From contig CAZJAO010000002.1 of assembly GCA_964544395.1 (NCBI GenBank), positions 1-64,000 on the forward strand: DNA of 64,000 nt, read 5' to 3'. Of this stretch, positions 22,205-30,949 are shown piece after piece. A model generated the notes under the pieces. It ran no database searches and was not told the DNA's origin. It saw only the letters and a program-made list of their open reading frames with translations. The number at the start of each line of letters is the position of its first letter. The stretch's first letter is position 1. A program made the translations under genes and the position numbers. This DNA is from JAKLIN01 sp964544395 (lineage in GTDB: Archaea > Nanobdellota > Nanobdellia > Pacearchaeales > GW2011-AR1).

Positions 22205-22799
22205 TTTTAACTACCCACCAGTCCGTTCTTGAGATTGTTGGTATTATTTTGGTTTTATTGGAAAATTCAAAAAGTGCTCGAAGAATATCTTTGTTGAATT
22301 TTTTATTAACTATATCATGTCCGGCCAGAATTCCATTCGGCTTAACCTTTGGAAAATAATTATCAATGTCCCTTTTTACATATTCATAGTCATGATTCCC
22401 ATCAATGTAAATAAAATCCGCTTCAGGAATTTCTTTCACTGCATCATCTGAAAATTTTCTGATAAATACTACTCTATCTTTATACTTCCCTAATTTCTTC
22501 TGCGTATCAAGGTACATTTTAGGTAGCCCCTTCTCGCTTGTTTCGGAATCTCTTTTTTTGTATTCTTCATAAGATTGATAGGGGTCTATTACATAGAGTT
22601 TCTTGACGTTCAACTCTTTAAACATATTAAGTGCATTCTCGCCTTTGTACGTCCCAATTTCGACAACAGTGATTGGCTTATTGTTAAAATAATTCTTGGC
22701 AAATCTTACTGAATGCCTTGGGAAAGGTCTTACAAAGTTTATATTAAATTTCTTTCCAAGCATTTCATTAACTTCGTGAAGTATCTTTAAATTTCTCAT
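22194..22799 (-). CDS. Class I SAM-dependent methyltransferase (small, Methyltransf_24-like)
   Basis: A 201-residue protein. The SAM loop is VVEIGTYKGENALNMF, the acidic residue follows in YVIDPYQSY, and the conserved metal/substrate region is FIYIDGNHDYEYVKRDID. Members often methylate hydroxyls of sugars or small catechol-like acceptors. It overlaps the Gfo/Idh/MocA gene by 4 bases and the transferase by 11, so it belongs to the same transcript and probably modifies a glycan. Confidence 0.8.
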   Translation of the reverse strand: MRNLKILHEVNEMLGKKFNINFVRPFPRHSVRFAKNYFNNKPITVVEIGTYKGENALNMFKELNVKKLYVIDPYQSYEEYKKRDSETSEKGLPKMYLDTQKKLGKYKDRVVFIRKFSDDAVKEIPEADFIYIDGNHDYEYVKRDIDNYFPKVKPNGILAGHDIVNKKFNKDILRALFEFSNKTKIIPTISRTDWWVVKNDK

Positions 22800-23710
22800 T
22801 TTACCCTGCTTTCTACCTCTTGAATAATAGCATCCTGCATTTTTATATTATACAGGGCATCAGGTTCGGAGACCAATAATTCACCCGCTCCTTTAATCGC
22901 AGATATGAATCTCCGAATAGAAACATTTAATGGATCCTCAACACACATGGTTTTTCCATCATATTCTAATTTATTTCTGTAAACCCCTCCAACATTTTCT
23001 ACTTTTCTCTCAAATTCAACTCCGTTTATGTAAAAAGTCATTTGTCTTGGTCTCTCTTCCTTTACTTTCATTTTGTAAGACACAGGCACACCCCCATAAT
23101 CAAAAGCAATTGTTGCAATCTCATTTCCTAGAAGAAAATCCAATCTTTCAATCGGTCTCTGCCCGAGAAGTTTAATTAGAAAACTGTTCATATGAGGGAG
23201 AACATCTGAAGCCATATTTACAAAGCCCTTTTTAGCAGGTTCCATGTAAACTGAGAATTTTTCAATATCGTTCTTAAGCGGTGCAGGAATTTTCTCTAAA
23301 AGAGAAATCCATTGGGTGTTTGTAGACAAAATTTTACCATGGGATTTTGCCAGATTAAACAACTCTTCAACAACTCTATGATTATCATATTCGGAATCTA
23401 GAACAAGAGGTTTTTCACATAATACATGACTATTATAGCTGAGGCAACGCCTTATCTGTCTAGAATGATATTCTGGAGGCGTGCAAATACTAACTACGTC
23501 TGGTTTTTCTTTTTCTAATAACTTTTCCAAATCCCAATAGGGCACGGCATCAATTCCGTAAGAAAGTTTTAGCTTTTCAGCCCTTTCTTTTGCAGTTTTT
23601 TCTGAAGATGTTAAAATAGCGACAACATCACATCCCACATTTTTAAATTCCCTTGCATGAAATTCTCCAATTTTGCCCGGACCTAAAATCGCTGCTCTTA
23701 ATTTCTCCAT
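22796..23710 (-). CDS. Gfo/Idh/MocA family oxidoreductase
   Basis: A 304-residue NAD(P)-dependent sugar oxidoreductase. The N-terminal Rossmann fold starts AAILGPGKIGEFHAREFKN and includes the family hallmark CEKPLV (catalytic Lys) near residues 98-103. The C-terminal alpha/beta domain follows. Enzymes of this family oxidise or reduce positions of nucleotide sugars, for example 3-keto sugars for amination. It lies 12 bases after the 905-residue fusion gene. Confidence 0.85.
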   Translation of the reverse strand: MEKLRAAILGPGKIGEFHAREFKNVGCDVVAILTSSEKTAKERAEKLKLSYGIDAVPYWDLEKLLEKEKPDVVSICTPPEYHSRQIRRCLSYNSHVLCEKPLVLDSEYDNHRVVEELFNLAKSHGKILSTNTQWISLLEKIPAPLKNDIEKFSVYMEPAKKGFVNMASDVLPHMNSFLIKLLGQRPIERLDFLLGNEIATIAFDYGGVPVSYKMKVKEERPRQMTFYINGVEFERKVENVGGVYRNKLEYDGKTMCVEDPLNVSIRRFISAIKGAGELLVSEPDALYNIKMQDAIIQEVESRVK

Positions 23711-23722
23711 GTTAGAAACAGA

Positions 23723-26440
23723 TTAAATAATTCTTATTTCAGGATAAGAGGTTATGAATCTTACTCCCTTTTCTCTTAAATTTAAATTGTTTTTTATTAT
23801 CTCATCAGTATAATTCCAAGCTAAAATATAAACAAAATCTGGAACGTTTGAGGAAAGATATTCTTTACTTCTTATTGGAATCTTTACGCCCGGAACAAAT
23901 TTGTCATATTTTAGGGGATTATCCTCAACAATATAATCTATGTAACTATTGTCAATCTGGTAAAAATTTAATGAAGTGGTTGCTTTTGCAGGAGCCCCAT
24001 AACCAACAATTCTCTTGCCGTGGCTTTTTATTTCCCTTAGCAATTCTCTTGTTTTCTCTCGTTTGTCCATTATCTTCTGAGCAAAATTTTGATAAGTAGA
24101 GAACTTATCCAATCCCAGGTTTCTTTCTTCATTTAAGAATCTTTCAACACTAATGTCTTTGATATGCCTGCCCCCTGCTTTTTGAACAAATACCCTTATG
24201 GAACCACCATGAACATCCAATCTTTCTAATTTGAATATTTCCATGCCATTCCTTTTGAAGAATTCATTCAATGAAAGGGCGCTGAAATAAGACAAGTGTT
24301 CATGGTAGATATTATCAAAAGTCAGTCCCCTTATTGTATCAAGAACATACTGTGCTTCAATTACAAAAGCTCCGTCATCTTTGAGAAGCAATTTTACATT
24401 CTCAGTAAAATCTTTTATATCCTTGACATGTGCGAATACATTTGCTGCAGTGACTACATCTACTTTTCCCTTACTCTTTAATATCTCTTCAACTATTTCT
24501 TTATTCCAAAAACCAGTCAGGGTAGGAATTCCTGCATCATTCGCAATTTTGCTTACATTTTCCGCAGGCTCAATTCCAATAACTTTCATTCCCATTTCTT
24601 TGAAATATTTTAAGAGAGTTCCATCATTGCTTCCAATATCTGCGATTAAGGAATCACTATTTAATCTCAGTTCATTTCTCACTTTTTCAGCCATTTCTTT
24701 AAAATGGTCTCTTGTTGTTGCGGTTGTTGAAGTTAAAAATAGATAATGCTTGAACATTTTTTCAGGAGGAACAACATACGATAATTGGCATAAATGACAA
24801 TTCTCACAATACATCATTTCTAGAGGAAATAATTCCTCTTTGTTCAGGTCTTCTTTATCTAATAAATTGTTGGCCAATGGGCTTTTGCCGAGAGATAAAA
24901 CCGATTTTAGGTTATTGCTACCACAGACTCTGCAATTATTTTGGAGACCAAATCCCTCATTTTTCTTAACAGCATTTTTATAAGATTCTATTTTATCTGC
25001 CTTAACCAATTCGTAAGGAACAGTGTGTTTTCCATAATTTTCCTTTTTTCTTTCTCCAGTAACTAAATTAAGCAGAACGGTATCTTCAAGGAAAATTTGA
25101 GTATGGGCAAGATTTGGCGGAGTGATTACCAGGTCTCCCCCCCGAACAAGGTGATATTTGATTGGACTTGCTTCATCTAACAAATCTTTGTAAACGCTTA
25201 CATAAGAGCCGGAAATTACAAGAACTTTTTGTTCTTGTTCAGGATGATAATGATTTCCCCTTAGTATTCCACTTTTTTCACTTACATTATTTGTATCAAT
25301 TAAACCAATCCAGTTTATAGGTTCAGGAAGGTAATAATTATCTATCACTCCTCTTCCATCCTTAAAAGAATCCGCGCCCTTGACAATAATTTCTTCTCTT
25401 GAAAGAGGATCTCTTTTCTCATTGCTTTCTTCTAATTTTTTTAGTTCAAATACCGCGCTTCCACCATCCTCTAAAAATTTCATAGGATGTATTTTTCCTT
25501 TCTTTACCAGATTTCTATAAAATTCTATGGACCTCTTAATCCCCTCCTCCAGAGAAACTTTTGGTTTCCATCCAAGTGATTGCAACTTTGTAGCATCAAT
25601 AAATTGTTCTTGAATTTCTTGTAGATATGGGGGTCTGGAAGCAATTTCGATGTATTTATCCGGATTTTTTCCCATAATAATGCAGATTCTCTTTACCAAA
25701 TCGCCTATTCTCAAATTTTCTGTTCCACCACAGCAATAAACTTCTCCATTTTTTCCTTTTTCAGAGACAGTCACGAATGCTTCAGCAACATCATCAATAT
25801 AAACGAATTCTCTTACATGGTTCTCGGAATCTTTCCAAACTCTTACAGGCATATCTTTTTCTAATCGGATTATAGAATTTGGAACTATTCTTGTAGTGTT
25901 AAAATCTCCCGGCCCATAAAAATTTGAGCTAGCAATAATCTTAATTGGCAACCCATAATTTCTTGCATAAGCCAAAGATATAATCTGCTGGCATGCTTTT
26001 GAAGAATCATAAACAAAAAGAGGCCTAAGAGGACTTTTCTCTGTATATGGAATTGGAGCTTCTCCAAATGCCTTATCGCTCGTTGAAACAACAATGCTCT
26101 TTATACTGCTTGCTCTTCCTGGATTCCTGCAGGCTTCAAGAACGCTTACAAGTCCCATTATATTTATATCAAAAGCGGTTGCAGGGTCTTCAGCGCAATA
26201 TTTTTGTATTGCCCATGAAGCGAGGTGGTAAACCTCTTCTATTCCATATTCAACAATGACTCTTCTTAGCAAATTAGAATCTCTAACGTCCCCAATTACA
26301 GATATATCTGGTCTTTCTTTATCATCTCTGATGTAATTTTCTTCCTTTTCTATTCCGACGACAAAATGGCCCATCTCTTTCAACTTCTTGACTAGAACTG
26401 TTCCAAGGAACCCATCGTGGCCAGTAATAAGCGTGTTCAT
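23723..26440 (-). CDS. Trifunctional fusion: SDR dehydratase + RmlC-like cupin + sugar C-methyltransferase
   Basis: A 905-residue protein joining three enzymes. Residues 1-320 are an SDR (GHDGFLG at 7-13, Y144-DSS-K148, SDKAFGEA), closest in motif to CDP-glucose 4,6-dehydratase. Residues 350-490 are a cupin with RGNHYHPEQEQ (His397, His399) and His446, like sugar epimerases or ketoisomerases. Residues 500-905 are a TylC3-type C-methyltransferase: Zn-binding CRVC (503-506) and CENC (545-548), SAM loop DIGSNDGTLL, active-site YHEHLSYFS, and the C-terminal GYGAPAKATT. Together these would turn an NDP-hexose into a branched deoxysugar. One continuous frame with no stop or frameshift; the steps are inferred from the domains. 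Confidence 0.85.
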   Translation of the reverse strand: MNTLITGHDGFLGTVLVKKLKEMGHFVVGIEKEENYIRDDKERPDISVIGDVRDSNLLRRVIVEYGIEEVYHLASWAIQKYCAEDPATAFDINIMGLVSVLEACRNPGRASSIKSIVVSTSDKAFGEAPIPYTEKSPLRPLFVYDSSKACQQIISLAYARNYGLPIKIIASSNFYGPGDFNTTRIVPNSIIRLEKDMPVRVWKDSENHVREFVYIDDVAEAFVTVSEKGKNGEVYCCGGTENLRIGDLVKRICIIMGKNPDKYIEIASRPPYLQEIQEQFIDATKLQSLGWKPKVSLEEGIKRSIEFYRNLVKKGKIHPMKFLEDGGSAVFELKKLEESNEKRDPLSREEIIVKGADSFKDGRGVIDNYYLPEPINWIGLIDTNNVSEKSGILRGNHYHPEQEQKVLVISGSYVSVYKDLLDEASPIKYHLVRGGDLVITPPNLAHTQIFLEDTVLLNLVTGERKKENYGKHTVPYELVKADKIESYKNAVKKNEGFGLQNNCRVCGSNNLKSVLSLGKSPLANNLLDKEDLNKEELFPLEMMYCENCHLCQLSYVVPPEKMFKHYLFLTSTTATTRDHFKEMAEKVRNELRLNSDSLIADIGSNDGTLLKYFKEMGMKVIGIEPAENVSKIANDAGIPTLTGFWNKEIVEEILKSKGKVDVVTAANVFAHVKDIKDFTENVKLLLKDDGAFVIEAQYVLDTIRGLTFDNIYHEHLSYFSALSLNEFFKRNGMEIFKLERLDVHGGSIRVFVQKAGGRHIKDISVERFLNEERNLGLDKFSTYQNFAQKIMDKREKTRELLREIKSHGKRIVGYGAPAKATTSLNFYQIDNSYIDYIVEDNPLKYDKFVPGVKIPIRSKEYLSSNVPDFVYILAWNYTDEIIKNNLNLREKGVRFITSYPEIRII

Positions 26441-26543
26441 TAATCTATAACTATAATATCTCTTTTTAAAGATTTATGAAACAAAAATTCATATTCCAAA
26501 TCTTCTTGTTTTGGCTGAATTTACTGATTTGAGCATCATAAAA

Positions 26544-26550
26544 TTTAAAA
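26544..26550 (+). promoter_or_regulatory. TATA-like box for the GT2-like gene
   Basis: TTTAAAA lies 29 to 23 bases before the ATG at 26573, in the short gap after the divergent 905-residue fusion gene. Confidence 0.5.
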
Positions 26551-26572
26551 TCTGTCACCATCTTATATCTAA

Positions 26573-27505
26573 ATGAATAAAACAGATGTGCCTATTCTTA
26601 TTCTGGCATTCAATAGACCGGATACTACTTTCAAGGTTTTCAATGCTATTAGAGAAATAAAACCCAAAAAGCTTTTTATTGCTGTTGATGGACCTCGTCC
26701 AGGAAATGAAATGGATGAGATAAATGTAAAAAAAGTAAGAGAGATTTTAAGCAATGTGGATTGGCCATGCAAGGTAAAGAAAATATTCAGGGAAAAAAAT
26801 CTTGGTTCTTTAAACTCTACTGTAGGTGCTATCACTTGGTTCTTTGAAAATGTTGAATACGGTGCGATAGTAGAAGACGACTGCCTGCCAAGTTCGGATT
26901 TTTTTAAATTTTGCGCAGAGCTTCTTGAAAAATACAAAGATGATGAAAGAATAATGCACATAGGCGGAAATAACTTTCAGAGGGGCTGGACTCGTGATAA
27001 ATACTCTTACTATTTCTCCTATTACCCTTACATGTGGGGTTGGGCTACTTGGGCAAGAGCTTGGAAGAAATTTGACCGAACAATGGGAGCTTACCCCGAG
27101 TTGAAAAATAAAGGATATTTTAGAGATATCTATCCAAACAAATTAGAAGAAACATATATTAGAAGGCTTATTGAAGGCACCTATTCAGGAAAGAATCCTA
27201 CTGGATGGGATAATAACTGGATATTTACTCTTTTGACAAATAATGGGTTGTCCATAGCTCCAAATAAAAACCTTGTAAAAAATATCGGGTTTGTTGAGAA
27301 TTCTGTTCGTACAAAACCTATAGACTCTTTTTTGTCAATAGACACTCAAGAAATGGAATTTCCTTTGAAACATCCGCCATTTATTTTCCGAGACCGTAAA
27401 ACTGATGAGAGATATATACGATGGATTTATCGGACTAAACTGAGAAAATATTTCTTAATGAAAACGGGATTATACAAACTTTTTTCTAAGAACAAAAAAA
27501 ACTGA
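26573..27505 (+). CDS. GT-A fold glycosyltransferase (GT2-like)
   Basis: A 310-residue protein. The start VPILILAFNRPDTTFKVFNAI is the nucleotide-binding strand of GT-A enzymes; the metal-binding acidic motif is EDDCLPS (101-107), and the acceptor-side region WGWATWARAWKKFD is typical of 'hemolytic protein HlpA-like' or GT2/GT13-like transferases. It would add one sugar to the lipid-linked glycan on the cytoplasmic side. It is the only plus-strand gene in this part of the locus, and its last 36 bases overlap the convergent methyltransferase gene. Confidence 0.8.
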   Translation: MNKTDVPILILAFNRPDTTFKVFNAIREIKPKKLFIAVDGPRPGNEMDEINVKKVREILSNVDWPCKVKKIFREKNLGSLNSTVGAITWFFENVEYGAIVEDDCLPSSDFFKFCAELLEKYKDDERIMHIGGNNFQRGWTRDKYSYYFSYYPYMWGWATWARAWKKFDRTMGAYPELKNKGYFRDIYPNKLEETYIRRLIEGTYSGKNPTGWDNNWIFTLLTNNGLSIAPNKNLVKNIGFVENSVRTKPIDSFLSIDTQEMEFPLKHPPFIFRDRKTDERYIRWIYRTKLRKYFLMKTGLYKLFSKNKKN

Positions 27506-28279
27506 TTGGGGTCTTATCTTGTGCCAAGCTTTGGTTGCATGATACTTTTTGTTCCATGAAAATATCTTGCTTAAAAGAATATCGAGATAAATAACAAGTT
27601 TGGATTTCTTGAATCCATTGTTAATATCCCATATTCTTCTGGTTGTTGGAAATAAAACCCTATCTTCTGATAGAATTTCCAATCCATTTTGAAGGATTAT
27701 TTGTTTGAAAATATTTAATGGAATCCCTCTCTCTCTTAATGTTAAGCCCTTTCTCTCTTTTCTCCAATCCCCCATGGAAACTATTGGTTCTCTCAAAAGA
27801 ATAAAGCCCCCTTTTTTTAGGATCCTCGTTAATTCCTGAATTACAAAGCTAATATTAGGTATGTGATGAAGAACAGCAAAACAGGTGATTAAATCAATGC
27901 TTCCCTCGGGCAAATCAATTTTGCCTGAAGCATTAGGTGAAATATATTCTATCTTCTTACCCCCTATTTTTCCGACTCTTAATTTATGAGATGGCTCTAA
28001 AATTATTACTTCCTTGATTCTATCTATTATTGGGAGGAGTTCATCTCCGGAAGCTCCTCCAAAACTAAGAACTTTGCTAAATTCTTTTATCCTTTTTATT
28101 TTATTATACCCATGAATCTTATTGAGCTCATGAAACTCATAAAAATATGGGGCTTCGGAAATCAGTCCAGAATATCCTTCTTTTTCATCGTTAAACCATG
28201 CTTCAATTTGTTTTCTATTGAAATCATCCCCGTATAGTTTCTTACCTGAAAAATATTCTTCAAAATTTTCGTCTTTCAT
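27470..28279 (-). CDS. Class I SAM-dependent methyltransferase
   Basis: A 269-residue protein. The SAM loop is SFGGASGDELLPII, the second motif is VIILEPSHKLR, and the post-I region IDLITCFAVLHHIPNISFVI (Methyltransf_11 type) leads to KKGGFILLREPIVS. Probably an O-methyltransferase of glycans, or of the lipid carrier. Last gene of the minus-strand run 27470-40293, overlapping the GT4 gene by 4 bases. Confidence 0.75.
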   Translation of the reverse strand: MKDENFEEYFSGKKLYGDDFNRKQIEAWFNDEKEGYSGLISEAPYFYEFHELNKIHGYNKIKRIKEFSKVLSFGGASGDELLPIIDRIKEVIILEPSHKLRVGKIGGKKIEYISPNASGKIDLPEGSIDLITCFAVLHHIPNISFVIQELTRILKKGGFILLREPIVSMGDWRKERKGLTLRERGIPLNIFKQIILQNGLEILSEDRVLFPTTRRIWDINNGFKKSKLVIYLDILLSKIFSWNKKYHATKAWHKIRPQSVFFVLRKKFV

Positions 28280-29355
28280 ATCTCTTTGTTAAAAATCTCA
28301 ATTAATTTTCTTTCTGAAATCTCAAATTGGAAGTTCTTCTTGAAAAATTGCCTAATTTTATTTGAATCTATTTTCTTTTTTGCCATGATTTTTAATTTTT
28401 CTGCTAGGCTGTTCCAATCTCCCCGTTTTGCCACATAGCCCAAAAAATCTTTCGACACCATCTCTTTTATTGCTCCGGTATTATAAGATAAGACGGGAAT
28501 TCCGAACATAAAAGATTCTAAAATAACTAAAGGAAAAGATTCATTCTCATATTGTGTCGGAAAGATAAGAGAATTTGCCTCGCTCAATACTTGCTCCTTC
28601 TCTTTTCCAAACTTGGGACCAAGATAAGTGCATTCTTTTTCCAAAGCGTATTCTTTTCTTAGCGAAAACCATTTCTCTTCGGTTTCTTTATCTGGAAAAC
28701 TTCCGACAAACAAGCACTTGAACTTAATTTGACTCTTTAATAAATTGCAAATTCTTAATGTATCTAATGCGCCCTTTGTTTCATACATATTAGACAAAAA
28801 TAATAAAACTAATTCTTTTTTCTTTTTCCTATTGCTTAGAACCGCTTCAAACTTTTTATCATCTAGTTCGTCTTTTATCCCGTTTGGAACAAAGTAGACA
28901 TGATCTTTATCAAAAATGGTTGACACTTCATCATAAAGTAAGGGAGAGAGTATAATCATCTTGCTGTTCCCAAAAACAAATTTTGCATATCTGGAAAATT
29001 TAAGTCCTTTAGTATGTGTTTGAAAGATAACTTTCTTTCCAAATAGTTTGCATTCCAGAACATAAATGCTGTCTCTTATAAATGCGAAACCTTTAACCGG
29101 AATCTCAAAATAAATTAAGTCTGGTTTGAATGAGATTAATTCTTTGAGCAGTTTAAAAAATACTGCAAAAGCACCCATGAACTTCTTGGCATTAATAGAA
29201 CCCATCTCATCCAGTTTGTCAAAATAGTTAATTTTTATTTTTTTCAATTCAAAATTTTTATTCATCTCTTTTCCGTTGAAGTATAATTCATTCATTATGG
29301 ATGCCCCGTGTGTTGGGGGGGGAAATCGACCTAAAAATAAAATTTTCTTTTTCAT
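28276..29355 (-). CDS. Glycosyltransferase family 4
   Basis: A 359-residue GT-B enzyme. The N-terminal glycine/proline loop is LGRFPPPTHGASIMN, and the GT4 donor-binding motif is FPTQYENESFPLVILESFMFGIPVLS (E-x7-E), followed by YNTGAIKEMV. It transfers a sugar from a nucleotide donor with retention. A G8 run encodes part of the proline loop. Overlaps GT26 and the methyltransferase by 4 bases each. Confidence 0.88.
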   Translation of the reverse strand: MKKKILFLGRFPPPTHGASIMNELYFNGKEMNKNFELKKIKINYFDKLDEMGSINAKKFMGAFAVFFKLLKELISFKPDLIYFEIPVKGFAFIRDSIYVLECKLFGKKVIFQTHTKGLKFSRYAKFVFGNSKMIILSPLLYDEVSTIFDKDHVYFVPNGIKDELDDKKFEAVLSNRKKKKELVLLFLSNMYETKGALDTLRICNLLKSQIKFKCLFVGSFPDKETEEKWFSLRKEYALEKECTYLGPKFGKEKEQVLSEANSLIFPTQYENESFPLVILESFMFGIPVLSYNTGAIKEMVSKDFLGYVAKRGDWNSLAEKLKIMAKKKIDSNKIRQFFKKNFQFEISERKLIEIFNKEI

Positions 29356-30080
29356 TCTATATATCTCAGGTATATTATTGCCTTTAAGCTTCTTAGCACT
29401 TTAGTCTTTGAATGTTTGAAATCGGTAATTAATCTATAAAACCATTCTAATCCGAGGGTGCTAAATATCTTTGGGGCCCTCTTCTTTTTTTCCAATAAAA
29501 AATCTAATCCTGCTCCAACATTAAAAAATAATTTTGTCTTATCAAATAGTTTATCCGTAAGGAAATTTTGTTTTGGGCATCCCAGTCCAATCCAGACGTA
29601 TTCTATTTTTTTGGATTTGATAATCTCTGCAATTTTCTTTATTTCTTCCTCAGAAAATTCCCCTTCTTTTATGTATGGCGGATTATAGCAGAATAAATTG
29701 CTCCTCTTAAGATAAGGATATTTTTTTAATATTTTTGTCAGGTCTTCTTCTTCCAGCCCAATAAATAACTGCCTTGAATTAGGAAGAACTTTATTTTCAA
29801 AAATCTGTTTTGTAAAATCAGGTCCCGTTAGTCTTTTTATCCTCCTTAAATTTTTGAGGGAAAGAAAAAGGGATACAACGAATCCGTCTATGAAATTAAT
29901 AGTGTGGTCCTTGAATGTGTCTTTAAACTTTGTATCTTTAGCAAAGAAGAATAAGTCATGGGAATTGATGAAATTGAAAATATATTTATTTGGATCTGAA
30001 ACTTTTTCCTTAAGAAAAGATTTCAAATCTCTAATTTCTGTGAAAGATAATTTCTTTTCCATTATTCTATTTTTATCCAC
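29352..30080 (-). CDS. WecG/TagA/CpsF family glycosyltransferase (GT26)
   Basis: A 242-residue protein with the family's central motif VWIGLGCPKQNFL and the following NVGAGLDFLLEKKKRAPKIF, then GLEWFYRL. The N-terminal part includes NFIDGFVVSLFLS and RLTGPDF. GT26 enzymes add ManNAc(A) or similar residues as the second sugar on polyprenyl-PP-GlcNAc, so it fits directly after the WecA/AglH-type enzyme at 38398. Overlaps GT11 by 19 bases. Confidence 0.88.
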   Translation of the reverse strand: MDKNRIMEKKLSFTEIRDLKSFLKEKVSDPNKYIFNFINSHDLFFFAKDTKFKDTFKDHTINFIDGFVVSLFLSLKNLRRIKRLTGPDFTKQIFENKVLPNSRQLFIGLEEEDLTKILKKYPYLKRSNLFCYNPPYIKEGEFSEEEIKKIAEIIKSKKIEYVWIGLGCPKQNFLTDKLFDKTKLFFNVGAGLDFLLEKKKRAPKIFSTLGLEWFYRLITDFKHSKTKVLRSLKAIIYLRYIE

Positions 30081-30949
30081 CCTTCTGGAAGACGGTCCTC
30101 CTCTTTCTCTACATTTGTAAATTGCATAAATTCTTTTGGAGCAATCACTATCTTTTTAGGATTCGGATTCAAATATCCTGCCCACCAGCTCAGAGCACTG
30201 TTCGCCAAAATATTATGTTTGCATAATTTCATGACTTCCAAAACATGATACCCCGTATTGGGACAATCTGAGTCTTCAATAAAATATAACTCCGCCCCCA
30301 TATCTTTAAGGTTTTCTTTGCACCACTTAATATCGTCAGAAAAGACATAAAACTTGGCATTTTTTACTCTTTTATTGATTATCTCTATAGCTTTTTTATA
30401 ATAACTAAGGTCAAGCACTGTTGCATTCTTCAAAGTCAATAAATCGCCTCTTCGGACGTGAAGGCTAATTGAATTTTCTTTTGAGATTTTATTCAACAGG
30501 GGCATTATGGGGGATCTATACTCTTCTCTTAGAGTGAATTCTCTCTTAATTTGGTCTTTTACATCCATAAAAAATTTTTCCCTGCCTAGATATCCCCGAA
30601 GATAAGAATTGTCTGGAATCTTATAAAAATCATCTAAAGAGCCGTGGCTCGGAAAATAAACGACGTTTCGGTCAAATAATTTGTATTTTCTTATAATTTT
30701 ATCAATTGGCCTAAACCCAGTTTTAATTACAAACTTTCTTATCTCTTTTTTAGATGCTTCCTGGGCAGTGATATTCAATTTTCCTAATTCAAATTCCCAT
30801 AATCCGCCATATTTTTCCCATGTAGGCCACGACTTTAAATAAGTAGTATCCAATTTTAACTCGGTATGATCATGTTTTGCAAGAGCCAATGCTGCCGCAT
30901 ACACATACATTGAATTTCCAAGCCCTCTTCCGATTTCTGTGATTATCAT
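30062..30949 (-). CDS. Alpha-1,2-fucosyltransferase-like glycosyltransferase (GT11)
   Basis: A 295-residue protein. The GT11 N-terminus GRGLGNSMYVYAAALALA aligns with the GLGNQMFQYA motif, and the GDP-binding HVRRGDL is at residues 164-170. FYVFSDDIKWCKENL and LANSALSWWAGYL near the C-terminus complete the family pattern. GT11 uses GDP-L-fucose. No GDP-L-fucose synthase is visible here, but a GDP-mannose 3,5-epimerase-like gene is, so GDP-L-galactose is a possible donor (inference). Confidence 0.85.
   Translation of the reverse strand: MIITEIGRGLGNSMYVYAAALALAKHDHTELKLDTTYLKSWPTWEKYGGLWEFELGKLNITAQEASKKEIRKFVIKTGFRPIDKIIRKYKLFDRNVVYFPSHGSLDDFYKIPDNSYLRGYLGREKFFMDVKDQIKREFTLREEYRSPIMPLLNKISKENSISLHVRRGDLLTLKNATVLDLSYYKKAIEIINKRVKNAKFYVFSDDIKWCKENLKDMGAELYFIEDSDCPNTGYHVLEVMKLCKHNILANSALSWWAGYLNPNPKKIVIAPKEFMQFTNVEKEEDRLPEGWIKIE

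Noticed and set aside
29315..29322. G8 run in the GT4 gene, possible phase-variable tract
   Set aside because: It encodes the conserved proline loop RFPPPTHGA in an intact frame, so simple coding explains it; length variation was not observable.
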